A DNA stretch of 64,000 nucleotides from positions 558,001 through 622,000 of the forward strand of contig NZ_JYLM01000001.1 of NCBI RefSeq assembly GCF_001439815.1, given 5' to 3'. Below are positions 49,026 to 57,585 of the stretch, one piece after another. The notes beneath the pieces are model-generated. The model worked only from the letters and a program-made list of their open reading frames with translations. It was not told the DNA's origin and ran no database searches. This stretch comes from Pseudomonas orientalis (GTDB taxonomy: Bacteria > Pseudomonadota > Gammaproteobacteria > Pseudomonadales > Pseudomonadaceae). The position numbers were made by a program, and so were the translations under genes. The first letter of the stretch is position 1; the number at the start of each line of letters is the position of its first letter.

Positions 49026-50207
49026 TCAGCGGGCGAGCAGGCCACGGGATGCCAGATTGCGCAGCAAGGCGCCCACCCCGAACGTCCAGGGGGTGGCGGC
49101 GCAGCTGTGGGTCACCTGGTTATGCAGGCTACCGAGCAACGGGCTGCTGATGCGGACGTGGTCACCCAGCTTGTGGGTGAAACCGCTGCCGGCCTGATCG
49201 CGGTCTTCAGTGGGGGCGAACAGCGTGCCGAGAAACAGCAAGAAACCATCGGGATATTGGTGATTGGCGTTGAGCGTCTGACCCACCAGGTCCTGTGGGT
49301 CGCGGCTGATCTGACTCATGGAGCTAGAGCCTTGCAGGCGATAACCGTCTTCGCCTCGTACCTCCAGATCGACCACGCAGGCCCGCACATCATCCAGGCT
49401 GAAGTGTTCGTCGAACAGGCGAATAAACGGCCCGATGGCGCAGGAGGCGTTGTTGTCCTTGGCCTTGCTCAGCAACAGCGCGCTGCGGCCTTCGAAATCG
49501 CGCAGGTTGACGTCGTTGCCCAGGGTGGCGCCGTGGATCTGGCCATGGCTGTTCACCGCCAGCACCACTTCGGGCTCCGGGTTGTTCCATTGCGAACCGG
49601 GATGAATGCCGATGTGGCTGGCGCTTCCCACCGCCGCGAGGACAGGCGCCTTGGTGAAGATCTCCGCATCCGGGCCAATGCCGACTTCCAGGTATTGCGA
49701 CCACATCCCTCGCTCAATGAGCAAAGCCTTGAGGCGCATGGCTTGCTCCGAGCCCGGCACGATAGAGCGCAGGTTGTCGCCAATTACGCTGCGGACGGTG
49801 GCGCGCACCGCCTCGGCTTTCGCCATGTCACCGCCGGCCTGCTCCTCGATCACACGCTCGATCATGCTGGCGGCGAACGTGACCCCGGCGGCCTTGATCA
49901 CTTGCAAGTCCAGGGGCGGCAGCAAATAGGGTCTGGACGGATCGCAAGCGGGGCCAGTGTTGGCCAGGAGCGCCTCGACGCTGGCGATAAAGGTGCCGGG
50001 CGTCTGCCTTACGGCCGCCAGTGGAGATTGCGTTTCCAGCAGCTCGCTCAGGGTCGCAAAACGCTCCGACAGATCAAACACACCGTCGCTGCGCAGCACG
50101 ATCGGCGAGGGCCCCGCGATCCTGCCTGGCACCCAGGCACGGCCGATCAGGGTGGCGGCCATACCATCGACCGGCAGGGTGTTTTCGGGAGTCAGCAATA
50201 ATGGCAT
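49026..50207 (-). CDS. FAH-family protein, probable 2-keto-3-deoxy-pentonate dehydratase
   Basis: The 393-residue protein has the FAH fold in its C-terminal two thirds (PEPEVVLAVNSHGQIHGATL, NDVNLRDFEGRSALLLSKAK, DLEVRGEDGYRLQGSSSMSQ). Proteins of this length and domain layout act as 2-keto-3-deoxy-xylonate or -arabinonate dehydratases that give alpha-ketoglutarate semialdehyde in Weimberg-type pathways. Pairing with an IlvD/Edd dehydratase supports this. The semialdehyde dehydrogenase that would finish the route is not in the window. Confidence 0.8.
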   Translation of the reverse strand: MPLLLTPENTLPVDGMAATLIGRAWVPGRIAGPSPIVLRSDGVFDLSERFATLSELLETQSPLAAVRQTPGTFIASVEALLANTGPACDPSRPYLLPPLDLQVIKAAGVTFAASMIERVIEEQAGGDMAKAEAVRATVRSVIGDNLRSIVPGSEQAMRLKALLIERGMWSQYLEVGIGPDAEIFTKAPVLAAVGSASHIGIHPGSQWNNPEPEVVLAVNSHGQIHGATLGNDVNLRDFEGRSALLLSKAKDNNASCAIGPFIRLFDEHFSLDDVRACVVDLEVRGEDGYRLQGSSSMSQISRDPQDLVGQTLNANHQYPDGFLLFLGTLFAPTEDRDQAGSGFTHKLGDHVRISSPLLGSLHNQVTHSCAATPWTFGVGALLRNLASRGLLAR

Positions 50208-50286
50208 GGCGAGTTTTCCTGGTTCTTAAAGCCTTCACGCTAGGGCGGCGAGCCGATAAACTCCAATGAGATATATTCAGTATTTG

Positions 50287-50301
50287 ATAACGTCAGGTTA
50301 T
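50287..50301. promoter_or_regulatory. LysR-type operator in the divergent region
   Basis: ATAAC-GTCAG-GTTAT is a dyad of the T-N11-A type, placed between the FAH gene (-) and the LysR gene (+). The same half-sites with the same spacing recur at 51298-51312 upstream of the MFS gene. Confidence 0.7.
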
Positions 50302-50321
50302 TGGTGGCCAAGGGAATCTCC

Positions 50322-51272
50322 ATGTCCGATCTGTCCTTCTCCAGCTTCTGCGGCTGGCTGAAATTCCGTCATCTGGTGTTGATCGATACGTTGGGACGCA
50401 CGCGCAACATGCACTTGGCGGCGCAACAGATGAACCTCAGTCAGCCGGCCATCAGCAAGATGCTCAAGGAAATCGAAAGCCTGCTCGGCTTTGCCCTGTT
50501 CGAACGATTGCCGCGCAGCATGCCGCCGACCGCCTTGGGTGAGCACGTGCTGCGTTACGCGCAGATTGCCTTGAACGACGCGCGTTCGTTTGTCGAGCAA
50601 ATCAGCAGCCTGCGGGAGGGCGGCCATGGCTCCCTGAAGGTCGGCGGGATTTTTGCCGCAACGGCGGCGGCTTTGCCCGATGCGGTCCTGCAGATCAAGC
50701 AGCGCTGGCCGCTGCTCTCGATTGAAGTGGTGGAGCAGACCAGCAATCGCCTCATGGAGATGCTCGAAGAGAAGCAACTGGATCTGGTGGTGGCCCGGTT
50801 TACCGATCAAAGCCAGCAGCGACGCTATGACTTCGAGCCCTTGGCCCCTGAACCGTTCTCGATCGTGGTCAACGGTCGTCACCCGCTGGCGGACGCGGGC
50901 CGCCTCTCGTTGCAACAATTGGTGGACTTGCCGTGGATTCTCTATCCGGTCGGCACGCCGATTCGTGGCCGCATGGAACAGGCCTTTGCCGAAGCCGGGG
51001 TCGGGATGCCGCGCAACACCGTCGACACCATTTCCATGCAGACCTTCCTTCAGGTCCTGCAGCGCGGGCCGATGATCGGAATGCTGCCCAGCGCCATGGT
51101 CAACCCGCTGCTCGAAAGCGGCCAATTGAAGACCCTTGATACTCCGCTGCATTTGGTGCCGCAGGACTACGGCATCCTCACGCGCAAGGGCGAACCATTG
51201 ATAGGGGCGGCGCTGGAGTTCGCCGAGATACTCAAGGAAAACGCGCGCCTGGCCAAGGATCAGCCGGGTTAA
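50322..51272 (+). CDS. LysR-family transcriptional regulator of the sugar-acid cluster
   Basis: The 316-residue regulator has an N-terminal winged helix (LKFRHLVLIDTLGRTRNMHL, AAQQMNLSQPAISKMLKEIE) and an effector domain (GSLKVGGIFAATAAALPDAV). I start at ATG 50322 with AAGGGAA upstream; an in-frame start at 50301 lies within the operator. The sequence resembles the GbpR-type sugar-responsive subgroup. It is divergent from the dehydratase pair and precedes the MFS gene. Confidence 0.9.
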   Translation: MSDLSFSSFCGWLKFRHLVLIDTLGRTRNMHLAAQQMNLSQPAISKMLKEIESLLGFALFERLPRSMPPTALGEHVLRYAQIALNDARSFVEQISSLREGGHGSLKVGGIFAATAAALPDAVLQIKQRWPLLSIEVVEQTSNRLMEMLEEKQLDLVVARFTDQSQQRRYDFEPLAPEPFSIVVNGRHPLADAGRLSLQQLVDLPWILYPVGTPIRGRMEQAFAEAGVGMPRNTVDTISMQTFLQVLQRGPMIGMLPSAMVNPLLESGQLKTLDTPLHLVPQDYGILTRKGEPLIGAALEFAEILKENARLAKDQPG

Positions 51273-51295
51273 GGGCGGAAAACTGACGGTTGCTG

Positions 51296-51314
51296 CGATA
51301 ACGGATCGTTATCG
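51296..51314. promoter_or_regulatory. Second LysR-type operator, upstream of the MFS gene
   Basis: CGATAACG-GAT-CGTTATCG is a perfect 19-base palindrome that contains ATAAC-N5-GTTAT, the same dyad as at 50287. It lies about 300 bases before the transporter gene and just after the LysR stop. Confidence 0.7.
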
Positions 51315-51397
51315 GATAATCAATAAATGCCATTGGGAAAGGATCGATTCGCGACAGTAGAGTACCGACCAGATTCCCATCTGGGTCAGGAGACCGT

Positions 51398-51529
51398 CAT
51401 GCCGAGTTCCTGCGGCCGGTGTGCTACCAGAACGTCCCCGATGGCTTGCTTCCCGATGCCTTGAAGAACAGCAATCCCTTGGAGCTGATGCGCCTGGTCA
51501 ACGGAGAACACACGGCCCAGCCACTGTAA
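51398..51529 (+). pseudogene. C-terminal fragment of a lost gene
   Basis: A frame of 43 codons, closed by TAA, reads HAEFLRPVCYQNVPDGLLPD and ends MRLVNGEHTAQPL. The composition looks like real protein rather than chance, but no start site precedes it and I cannot name the family. It lies in the 346-base gap between the LysR gene and the transporter gene, so a gene once present here was probably deleted. The rest of the gap has the operator at 51296 and the transporter ribosome binding site. Confidence 0.4.
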
Positions 51530-51618
51530 TGACGGCAGCACTGCCGGATGAGTGCTCATTCGGCTTGACCCATTTCATAAAAATAATCAGGCATCTCCAT
51601 ATGCCCAGGGGTTACCTC

Positions 51619-52992
51619 ATGCAAACCATCTCCGGGCCTCTGCCCGCGCAGGCGCCATCTCGCGAACTCGACTTTGAAAACCAGACCTACCGCAAAGTCA
51701 TCTGGCGCATCCTTCCCGTCCTGCTCTTGTGTTACATGGCGGCCTACCTGGACCGGGTCAACATCGGCTTTGCCAAGCTGGATATGCTCAATGAGCTGCA
51801 GTTCAGCAACACGGTCTATGCGTTGGGCGCCAGTATGTTTTTCTGGGGGTATTTTCTTTTCGAAGTTCCCAGCAACCTGCTGCTGCATCGCTTCGGGGCG
51901 CGGTTCTGGATCGCTCGGATCATGCTCAGTTGGGCAGTGATCTCCATGGCGGTGGCCTACACCGTGCCGCTGGCGGGGTTCTTCGGTATCCAGTCAAGCA
52001 GCATGTTTTATGTGTTGCGCTTCCTCCTGGGGGTGTGTGAAGCCGGCTTCTTCCCCGGCGTGATTCTGTACCTCAATTATTGGTTTCCAACGCACCGGCA
52101 AAGCCGCGTAATGTCCGGCTTTCTGATGGCCATGCCGATCAGCCTGACACTGGGCGGCATGTTGTCCGGTTGGCTGATGAACAGCATGCAGGGCGTGCAC
52201 GGCCTGTCGGGCTGGCAGTGGATGCTGATCATCGAGGGTGTCCCGTCGATCATCATGGCCGTTGTCGTGATCGTTTGTCTGGCCGACAACATCGACAAGG
52301 CCACGTGGCTTTCAGCGGCGCAAAAGAGCCTGCTCAAGGCCAATCTGCAAACCGATAATCACGGCAAGGCAACGCGCTTGAGCGAGGTGTTCTTCAACCC
52401 CAAGGTGTGGTTACTGGTGCTGATTTTGCTGACCTTCAACACCGGCTTCTACGGCTTGGCATTCTGGATGCCCTCGATTATCAAGAGCAGCGGTATCACC
52501 AACAATTTGCACATTGGCTTCCTGACCGCCATACCCTATGCGGTCGCCACGGTGGTGATGCTGCTCAACGCACGACACTCCAACCGTACCGGCGAGCGGC
52601 GCCTGCACGCGGCCATTCCAGCCTTTATCGGTGGGGTCGGCTTGATCTTCAGTGCCTTCTTCGCCGACAACCTGGTGTTGTCCGTACTCTTCTTGAGCGT
52701 CGCCGCCTCCGGGATCCTCAGCCTGATGCCGATTTTCTGGACTCTGCCGGGGACCTTGTTGTCGGGCGTAGCGGCCGCAGCCGGCATCGGCATGATCAAC
52801 GCCATCGGCAACCTGTCCGGATTCACCGGGGCGATGATCACTGCCGTGGCTGAGAACCTCACCGGCAACATCAACAACGGCACCTATGTGCTGGCCCTGT
52901 GTCTGTTCGTCAGTGGTGGGCTGATCCTGGCTATCCCGGTGTCTATGCTCGGCAAAGTGCCCAAAGCGGCAGGCACCTCAGCGGGAAAGTGA
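51619..52992 (+). CDS. MFS transporter, anion:cation symporter (ACS) family
   Basis: The 457-residue inner-membrane transporter has 12 predicted segments. Family motifs are AYLDRVNIGFAKLDM after TM1, the GASMFFWGYFLFEVPSNLLL block, RFLLGVCEAGFFPGVILYL and TWLSAAQKSLLKANL in the central loop. ACS transporters import organic acids such as sugar acids or tartrate. ATG 51619 (AGGGGT upstream) is chosen; ATG 51601 is in frame. The shared operator suggests the substrate of the dehydratase pair. Confidence 0.9.
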   Translation: MQTISGPLPAQAPSRELDFENQTYRKVIWRILPVLLLCYMAAYLDRVNIGFAKLDMLNELQFSNTVYALGASMFFWGYFLFEVPSNLLLHRFGARFWIARIMLSWAVISMAVAYTVPLAGFFGIQSSSMFYVLRFLLGVCEAGFFPGVILYLNYWFPTHRQSRVMSGFLMAMPISLTLGGMLSGWLMNSMQGVHGLSGWQWMLIIEGVPSIIMAVVVIVCLADNIDKATWLSAAQKSLLKANLQTDNHGKATRLSEVFFNPKVWLLVLILLTFNTGFYGLAFWMPSIIKSSGITNNLHIGFLTAIPYAVATVVMLLNARHSNRTGERRLHAAIPAFIGGVGLIFSAFFADNLVLSVLFLSVAASGILSLMPIFWTLPGTLLSGVAAAAGIGMINAIGNLSGFTGAMITAVAENLTGNINNGTYVLALCLFVSGGLILAIPVSMLGKVPKAAGTSAGK

Positions 52993-53095
52993 ACTGCGTA
53001 CAGCCCAAGAGTGCCTTTCGCGAGCTGCCTGGAGGCTATGAGGTCGCCGTTGAAGGGGGCCACGGCGGTACGAGTAGTATTGAGGCGGGCTGTCG

Positions 53096-53815
53096 CTAAT
53101 TGGCCAGGTAATCGGCAACAAGCTTGTCCAAAAATATGAATAGCGTCTGGTTCATCTCATCGTAGTTGTTCTGCCGCAATGCGGCGGGCTGCTGAACAAA
53201 CCTGCGGTCAGTCAATGTCGCCAGTTCCGTTTCCGAGGCTTGGATCAACAGTTCCACGACATCGTTGGTGAGCTCCATATGGCACTGAAAGCCATACACC
53301 AGGTTGCTGTACTCGACGATCTGACGCGGACAGCCTTCACTGTACGCAATGATCCTGGCGTTTCCAGAGAGGCCAGGCATGTCGTTGTGCCAATGCCCGA
53401 CATCGAGCGTCTTGCCGAAATGGGAGAACTTTGGATTCGCCAAACCTTCCTCGGTCAGGTGAATGGGGAATTTGCCGATTTCTTTCTCCGGGCTGTGGGC
53501 GAAAGTCGCATTCAGCGCTTCACCGATCAGCTGTGACCCCAGGCACACACCGACGACAGCGCGACCTCTGGTGATGGCTTTGTTTATGAGTTCACACTCG
53601 GCCGATGCGTTGAAATGGGGGCATTGCTCAAGCGATGTGCCAGGGTCCTGGGGGCCGCCTAGTACGACCAAAAGGTCGAATGAGGCGGCGTCTTCCGGGA
53701 GGGCGGCGTATTCGTATACGCGTGAATAGGTGGCTTGATAACCTCGGGCATTTACCCAGTCCTCAAACGCACCAGGTGCTTCGAAGGACTCGTGTATCAC
53801 AAAATGGACTTTCAA
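53096..53815 (-). CDS. Class I glutamine amidotransferase-like protein
   Basis: The 239-residue protein resembles free-standing GMP-synthase-like amidotransferases. It has LLVVLGGPQDP, the nucleophile elbow AVVGVCLGSQLIGEAL (Cys at about residue 87), the catalytic His in VYGFQCHMELT and a following Glu. The start is TTG 53815, with GAGGGT upstream, giving MKVHFVIHESFEAPG; upstream in-frame ATG 53863 is unlikely. It is the last gene of the aldolase-DapA operon, 96 bases after DapA. The substrate is unknown; PuuD-like hydrolysis of a gamma-glutamyl bond is one option. Confidence 0.82.
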   Translation of the reverse strand: MKVHFVIHESFEAPGAFEDWVNARGYQATYSRVYEYAALPEDAASFDLLVVLGGPQDPGTSLEQCPHFNASAECELINKAITRGRAVVGVCLGSQLIGEALNATFAHSPEKEIGKFPIHLTEEGLANPKFSHFGKTLDVGHWHNDMPGLSGNARIIAYSEGCPRQIVEYSNLVYGFQCHMELTNDVVELLIQASETELATLTDRRFVQQPAALRQNNYDEMNQTLFIFLDKLVADYLAN

Positions 53816-53911
53816 CGTTTTACCCTCGGATTCCGGATAGATTGAAGGTGACCGCCTTCGCAATCACCCATATGAACGTGCGCTGCGTAGCGGGTAGCGA
53901 ACGCTCACGAA

Positions 53912-54799
53912 TTATGCCGCCAACTCGTCCAACAGCTTTTTCAGGTAGGCGCTGGCTGACGCATCGAGCGGTTGAAGTGGAAGGCGGGGGGCGCCGACGT
54001 CAAGGCCCTGCATCCTCAAACCTGCCTTGACAGTGGTCGGCAGGCCGCGACGAGTGATGTATTCCAATAGTTCGTACTGGCGATAGAACAGCGTGCGGGC
54101 TTCTTCCAGTTTTCCACTCTGCACCGCATCCCACAGCGCCAGATTCAGTGCCGGAATAAGGTTGGGCGCAGCGGTACACCACCCGCTCGCACCGGCAACC
54201 AATGCCTCGAGGGTCAATGGATTGCAGCCGTTGTAGAAGGCCACCTGGCCATCGGTGGCCTTGAACAGTCGGTGCATGCGTTGAATGTCGCCAGTGCTCT
54301 CCTTGACCATGGTGACGTTCTTCACTTCGCTCAGAATGCGCAGGATCAGATCGACCGACAGGTCCGTGCCGCTGGTGCCTGGGTTGTTGTAGAGCATGAT
54401 CGGAATGCTGATGGCCGCGCCGACTGCTTGGTAATGATCGACGATTTCCGTGTCGGTCAACTTCCAGTAAGAGACCGGAAGCACCATCACAGCTGTCGCC
54501 CCACACGACTCAGCCAATCGGGCACGCTGTACGGTGCGTGCCGTGGTCAGGTCCGAAACGCTGACGATTGTGGGCACTCGGCCGGCGATTTTCTCTTGGC
54601 TGAAGCGGACCACCGCCTCCCATTCCTGATCGCAAAGATAGGCGCCTTCCCCGGTACTTCCCAGTGGTGCAATGGCATGCACGCCGGAGGCGATCAGCTT
54701 GTCGATCGATTGGCCCAAGGCAACCAGGTTCAGTGAGCCGTCAACCGCGAATGGGGTGATGGTATAGCCGATAACGCCACGAATTATAGAGGTAGACAT
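53912..54799 (-). CDS. DapA-family (dihydrodipicolinate synthase-like) lyase or dehydratase
   Basis: The 295-residue class I aldolase has APLGSTGEGAYL at the substrate-binding loop (usual GTTGE varied to GSTGE), the Tyr-containing VLPVSYWKLTDTEIVDHY, LYNNPGTSGTD and the Schiff-base Lys in TMVKESTGDIQRM (about residue 165). Members cleave or dehydrate 2-keto acids. Real DapA for lysine is normally elsewhere with bamC, so this is a catabolic paralogue. Start at ATG 54799; an ATG three codons earlier is in frame. Confidence 0.88.
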   Translation of the reverse strand: MSTSIIRGVIGYTITPFAVDGSLNLVALGQSIDKLIASGVHAIAPLGSTGEGAYLCDQEWEAVVRFSQEKIAGRVPTIVSVSDLTTARTVQRARLAESCGATAVMVLPVSYWKLTDTEIVDHYQAVGAAISIPIMLYNNPGTSGTDLSVDLILRILSEVKNVTMVKESTGDIQRMHRLFKATDGQVAFYNGCNPLTLEALVAGASGWCTAAPNLIPALNLALWDAVQSGKLEEARTLFYRQYELLEYITRRGLPTTVKAGLRMQGLDVGAPRLPLQPLDASASAYLKKLLDELAA

Positions 54800-54836
54800 A
54801 CAAGGCACCTTTGCAGTTTCTATGATGTAGGAGGGA

Positions 54837-55619
54837 TCAGGCCAGGCAGTCGCCGTGGGCGCGCAGTGCCCGTCGGGCGTAGTAACTGAATGCGGCGCCG
54901 TGGCGTTTCGGGGTGCAGATCCAGTCGTGAGCTTCTTTGCCCAGCGCTTCGGGAATGGGGCGGATTTCCCCCGCGCTCATAGCAAGCAACTGCATCCTGG
55001 CCGCCCGTTCAAAAAGCAGCGCGAGCACGCAAGCTTCTTCGATTGAGCTGCCTGCAATCAGCAAACCATGGTGAGAAAGCAGGATGGCGCGCTTGTCGCC
55101 GATTGCCTTTGCAATGATCTCGCCTTCTTCATTGCCCACCGGAACACCCGGCCAATCCTTGAGAAAGGCGCAGTCGTCGTACAGCGGGCAGATGTCCATA
55201 TGGGAAACCGCGAGCGGCACTTCCAGCATCGACAGCGTGGCGCTGTGCAGAGGGTGTGTATGGATGATGCAGTTCACATCCGGGCGAGCCCGGTAGAGCC
55301 AGCTGTGGAAGCGATTGGCCGGGTTTGCCATGCCTTGACCCTTGAGTACCTTGAGGTCTTCATCGACCACCAGCAGGTTCGAGCCGCTGATCTCGTCAAA
55401 ACCCAGGCCCAGGCGCTGCGTATAATACGTACCCGGCACTTCGGCGCGGGCGGTGATCTGCCCGGCAAGTCCCGAATCATGTCCGCCGTCAAAAAGTATT
55501 CGGCAAGTCAGTGCAAGCTTCTGTCTCGGGGTATATTCGTTATCGATCAGTGCCGTCGCCATTTGCTTCTCGGCAAGGGTGACGAGCTGATCCTTCGGGG
55601 TCTGCAGGGTCGTGGTCAT
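54837..55619 (-). CDS. Class II aldolase/adducin family protein
   Basis: The 260-residue protein has the aldolase zinc site HTHPLHSATL (about residues 119-128) and the third His in LLSHHGLLIAG (about 180). GLAGQITARAEVPGTYYTQR and GLGFDEISGSNLLVVDED lie before. The acidic catalytic residue that FucA-type enzymes have just before the RARPDV stretch is not evident (NPANRFHSWLYRARPDV), so the reaction may differ. It is the first gene of the operon with the DapA-family gene (37-base gap) and diverges from the XRE-cupin gene. Confidence 0.85.
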   Translation of the reverse strand: MTTTLQTPKDQLVTLAEKQMATALIDNEYTPRQKLALTCRILFDGGHDSGLAGQITARAEVPGTYYTQRLGLGFDEISGSNLLVVDEDLKVLKGQGMANPANRFHSWLYRARPDVNCIIHTHPLHSATLSMLEVPLAVSHMDICPLYDDCAFLKDWPGVPVGNEEGEIIAKAIGDKRAILLSHHGLLIAGSSIEEACVLALLFERAARMQLLAMSAGEIRPIPEALGKEAHDWICTPKRHGAAFSYYARRALRAHGDCLA

Positions 55620-55696
55620 GGTCAGTACCTGGTTTAAAACAGCTCAAATTGCCAAAGAGTCGCTGCAACGGCTCTCCAGGACACATTGAGATCGTA

Positions 55697-55713
55697 ATGA
55701 CACAATGTGTCAT
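55697..55713. promoter_or_regulatory. Operator between the aldolase operon and the XRE-cupin gene
   Basis: ATGACACA-A-TGTGTCAT is a perfect 17-base palindrome in the 135-base divergent region. Further half-sites lie at each side (GGACACATTG near 55679 and GTGTCAT at 55725-55731), so cooperative binding is possible. Confidence 0.8.
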
Positions 55714-55754
55714 TTGCAACCCGCGTGTCATTATTTTTCAAGGAATAGCGTTCG

Positions 55755-56291
55755 ATGGCGGTACAGCTGAGAATTTTGCGCAAGAAGATGGGAATAACCC
55801 TGGAGCAACTGGCCGGGCAAACCGGATTGACCAAGAGCTACCTGTCGAAAGTGGAGCGGGGTGTAAGTTCGCCGTCTATTGCAGTGGCGCTCAAACTGGC
55901 GAAGGCCTTGAATGCACAAGCCGAAGAACTGTTCAGCACCGAAGCGGTGCCCGCCGAAGGCTACAGTCTGGTGCGACGTCAGCCGCGCGAAGCCATTGAT
56001 GGCGGTCTACCCGCAGCTCACGTGCCGCTGGCGCGGCATATCGGGCATCGGGCTTTGCTGCCATTTCTGGTCTACCCGCCGCGCTCATTCGGCCACTCTG
56101 CCTTCAAGGAGCACCTGGGAGAGGAATTCATCTATGTGATCCGTGGTCGTGTCGAAGTCGATTTCGGAAACGAGCGCCAGACGCTGGATGAAGGCGACGC
56201 CCTGCATTTCAATGCCCAGAAATCTCACCGGCTACGCTCCGTTTCCGACGAGCAAGCCGAGTTGCTGGTCGTCGTACATAGCTCGGACTAG
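55755..56291 (+). CDS. XRE-family regulator with C-terminal cupin
   Basis: The 178-residue protein has an N-terminal helix-turn-helix (LRILRKKMGITLEQLAGQTG, LTKSYLSKVERGVSSPSIAV) and a cupin effector domain (HLGEEFIYVIRGRVEVDFGN, LDEGDALHFNAQKSHRL). This type represses nearby catabolic genes until a small molecule binds the cupin; PuuR is the best-known example. It diverges from the aldolase operon and presumably binds the palindrome at 55697. Confidence 0.92.
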   Translation: MAVQLRILRKKMGITLEQLAGQTGLTKSYLSKVERGVSSPSIAVALKLAKALNAQAEELFSTEAVPAEGYSLVRRQPREAIDGGLPAAHVPLARHIGHRALLPFLVYPPRSFGHSAFKEHLGEEFIYVIRGRVEVDFGNERQTLDEGDALHFNAQKSHRLRSVSDEQAELLVVVHSSD

Positions 56292-56355
56292 CCGCAGCAC
56301 TCGAGATGTATGGATGCCTGGAGCGTGGTTGCCGTGAAGGCGCATTGACGGATTT

Positions 56356-57585
56356 TCAGGGCGCCAGTTCGCTTCCTGACAAAACCTGTTCGCCCAACGA
56401 ATACAGCAAGGTTCCATACCCCAACTGATCGTAGCCCCCGCTGTTCGGCCCGTAATCGCCGCCACCGCCTTCCACCTGGACCTTATGCGCGAAGGCTTTC
56501 ACGTTCGGCGCCTTGAGGCCTTTAAGCACCACGTAGTGGTTGTAGAGCAGTTCCCAGATCGGCCGGATGTCGCCGCGATGCTCTGCCGAGATAATGGTTT
56601 GCTTGAAACCGCTGTTGATAAAGGGGGTGAAAGGCACGTCCTGGCCAAGGTTGTACCTGGCCACATACTCGGCGCCTTGCAGCACGCGGTTGTTCTGGTA
56701 CCCGAACAGGTCGTCGCCCTGGCTCCAGGCCATTTGGCAGAAACTGCCGAGCAAAGCGATGTCGAGCAGGGTGTGCGCCTGGTCACGCCCGCTCTCCTGG
56801 ACCTGGCCCAGGCCATTGCCGTAGAGCTTCCACACCACGTGTTCAATGGAACCGTTGCCGGCGCCGTGTTTGAAATAGTTGACCGCTTCCTCATAGATAT
56901 CGCGGCGGTCGGTCAGTACGCCAATTGCCAGCATCGCGTTCATATTGGCCAGGTCCCAGTTCGCCCAATAGTGGTCGACCGGCGCGTTATTGTGACGCAC
57001 CAGGAAATCATGGTTCATCGGGTAGAACACCGTGAGCATCATGCTCTGGAACCGATGAAAGTCCGCCGCCTTCCACTTTGGATAACCGCGCAGTATTTCG
57101 GCGGCATTGGCGAGTTGGTAACCGTACAGGCCTGATGCCAGGAAACGGTCCGATGTGCCTTCAATCGCCGTCAGGGTGGTGGACCATTGGTTCAACATCG
57201 CTACGGCTTTGTCGGCATACGCGGGATCGCCCGAGAGCTGCCAGCGCAGGGCCAAGGCATACGCGGCGGCGGCGTCGTTGAATAACCTGGCGTAGTTTTC
57301 CGGATGCTGGCCATCCGCACCCCGATACACCACCGCGACCGGGCTCGGGTTCCAGGCCAGTGAGGCATGACGGTTGGCGATCAGCTTCTGCCAACCGGCC
57401 AGCCACGGCTGGTTGTGGTTGGCCAATTTTTCGCGGATGCGTATGAAGTCCTGCTCGGTCTGCAACAGGCCAGGGTGGACGAACGCGGAGGCTTGAGCAC
57501 CGATACTCGGCGACAGCGCGCCAAGCAGCGCGGCCCCGAGAATTACGCGCTTGAGGTTGCGCTTTGCCTTCAACGAAAAATTCAT
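56356..57585 (-). CDS. Alginate lyase family exported protein
   Basis: The 409-residue precursor has a Lys-rich start and a signal peptide (VILGAALLGALSPSIGAQA before SAFVHPG). The alpha/alpha-barrel pattern of the alginate lyase family (Pfam Alginate_lyase) is visible in FVHPGLLQTEQDFIRIREKL, NHDFLVRHNNAPVDHYWANW, GNGSIEHVVWKLYGNGLGQV, GRDQAHTLLDIALL and GGGGDYGPNSGGYDQLGYGT. Candidate catalytic residues are the Asn/His/Tyr in the first two and the Arg/His in GRDQAH. The ATG overlaps the RND gene stop by 4 bases. The substrate may be alginate or another uronate polymer. Confidence 0.87.
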   Translation of the reverse strand: MNFSLKAKRNLKRVILGAALLGALSPSIGAQASAFVHPGLLQTEQDFIRIREKLANHNQPWLAGWQKLIANRHASLAWNPSPVAVVYRGADGQHPENYARLFNDAAAAYALALRWQLSGDPAYADKAVAMLNQWSTTLTAIEGTSDRFLASGLYGYQLANAAEILRGYPKWKAADFHRFQSMMLTVFYPMNHDFLVRHNNAPVDHYWANWDLANMNAMLAIGVLTDRRDIYEEAVNYFKHGAGNGSIEHVVWKLYGNGLGQVQESGRDQAHTLLDIALLGSFCQMAWSQGDDLFGYQNNRVLQGAEYVARYNLGQDVPFTPFINSGFKQTIISAEHRGDIRPIWELLYNHYVVLKGLKAPNVKAFAHKVQVEGGGGDYGPNSGGYDQLGYGTLLYSLGEQVLSGSELAP

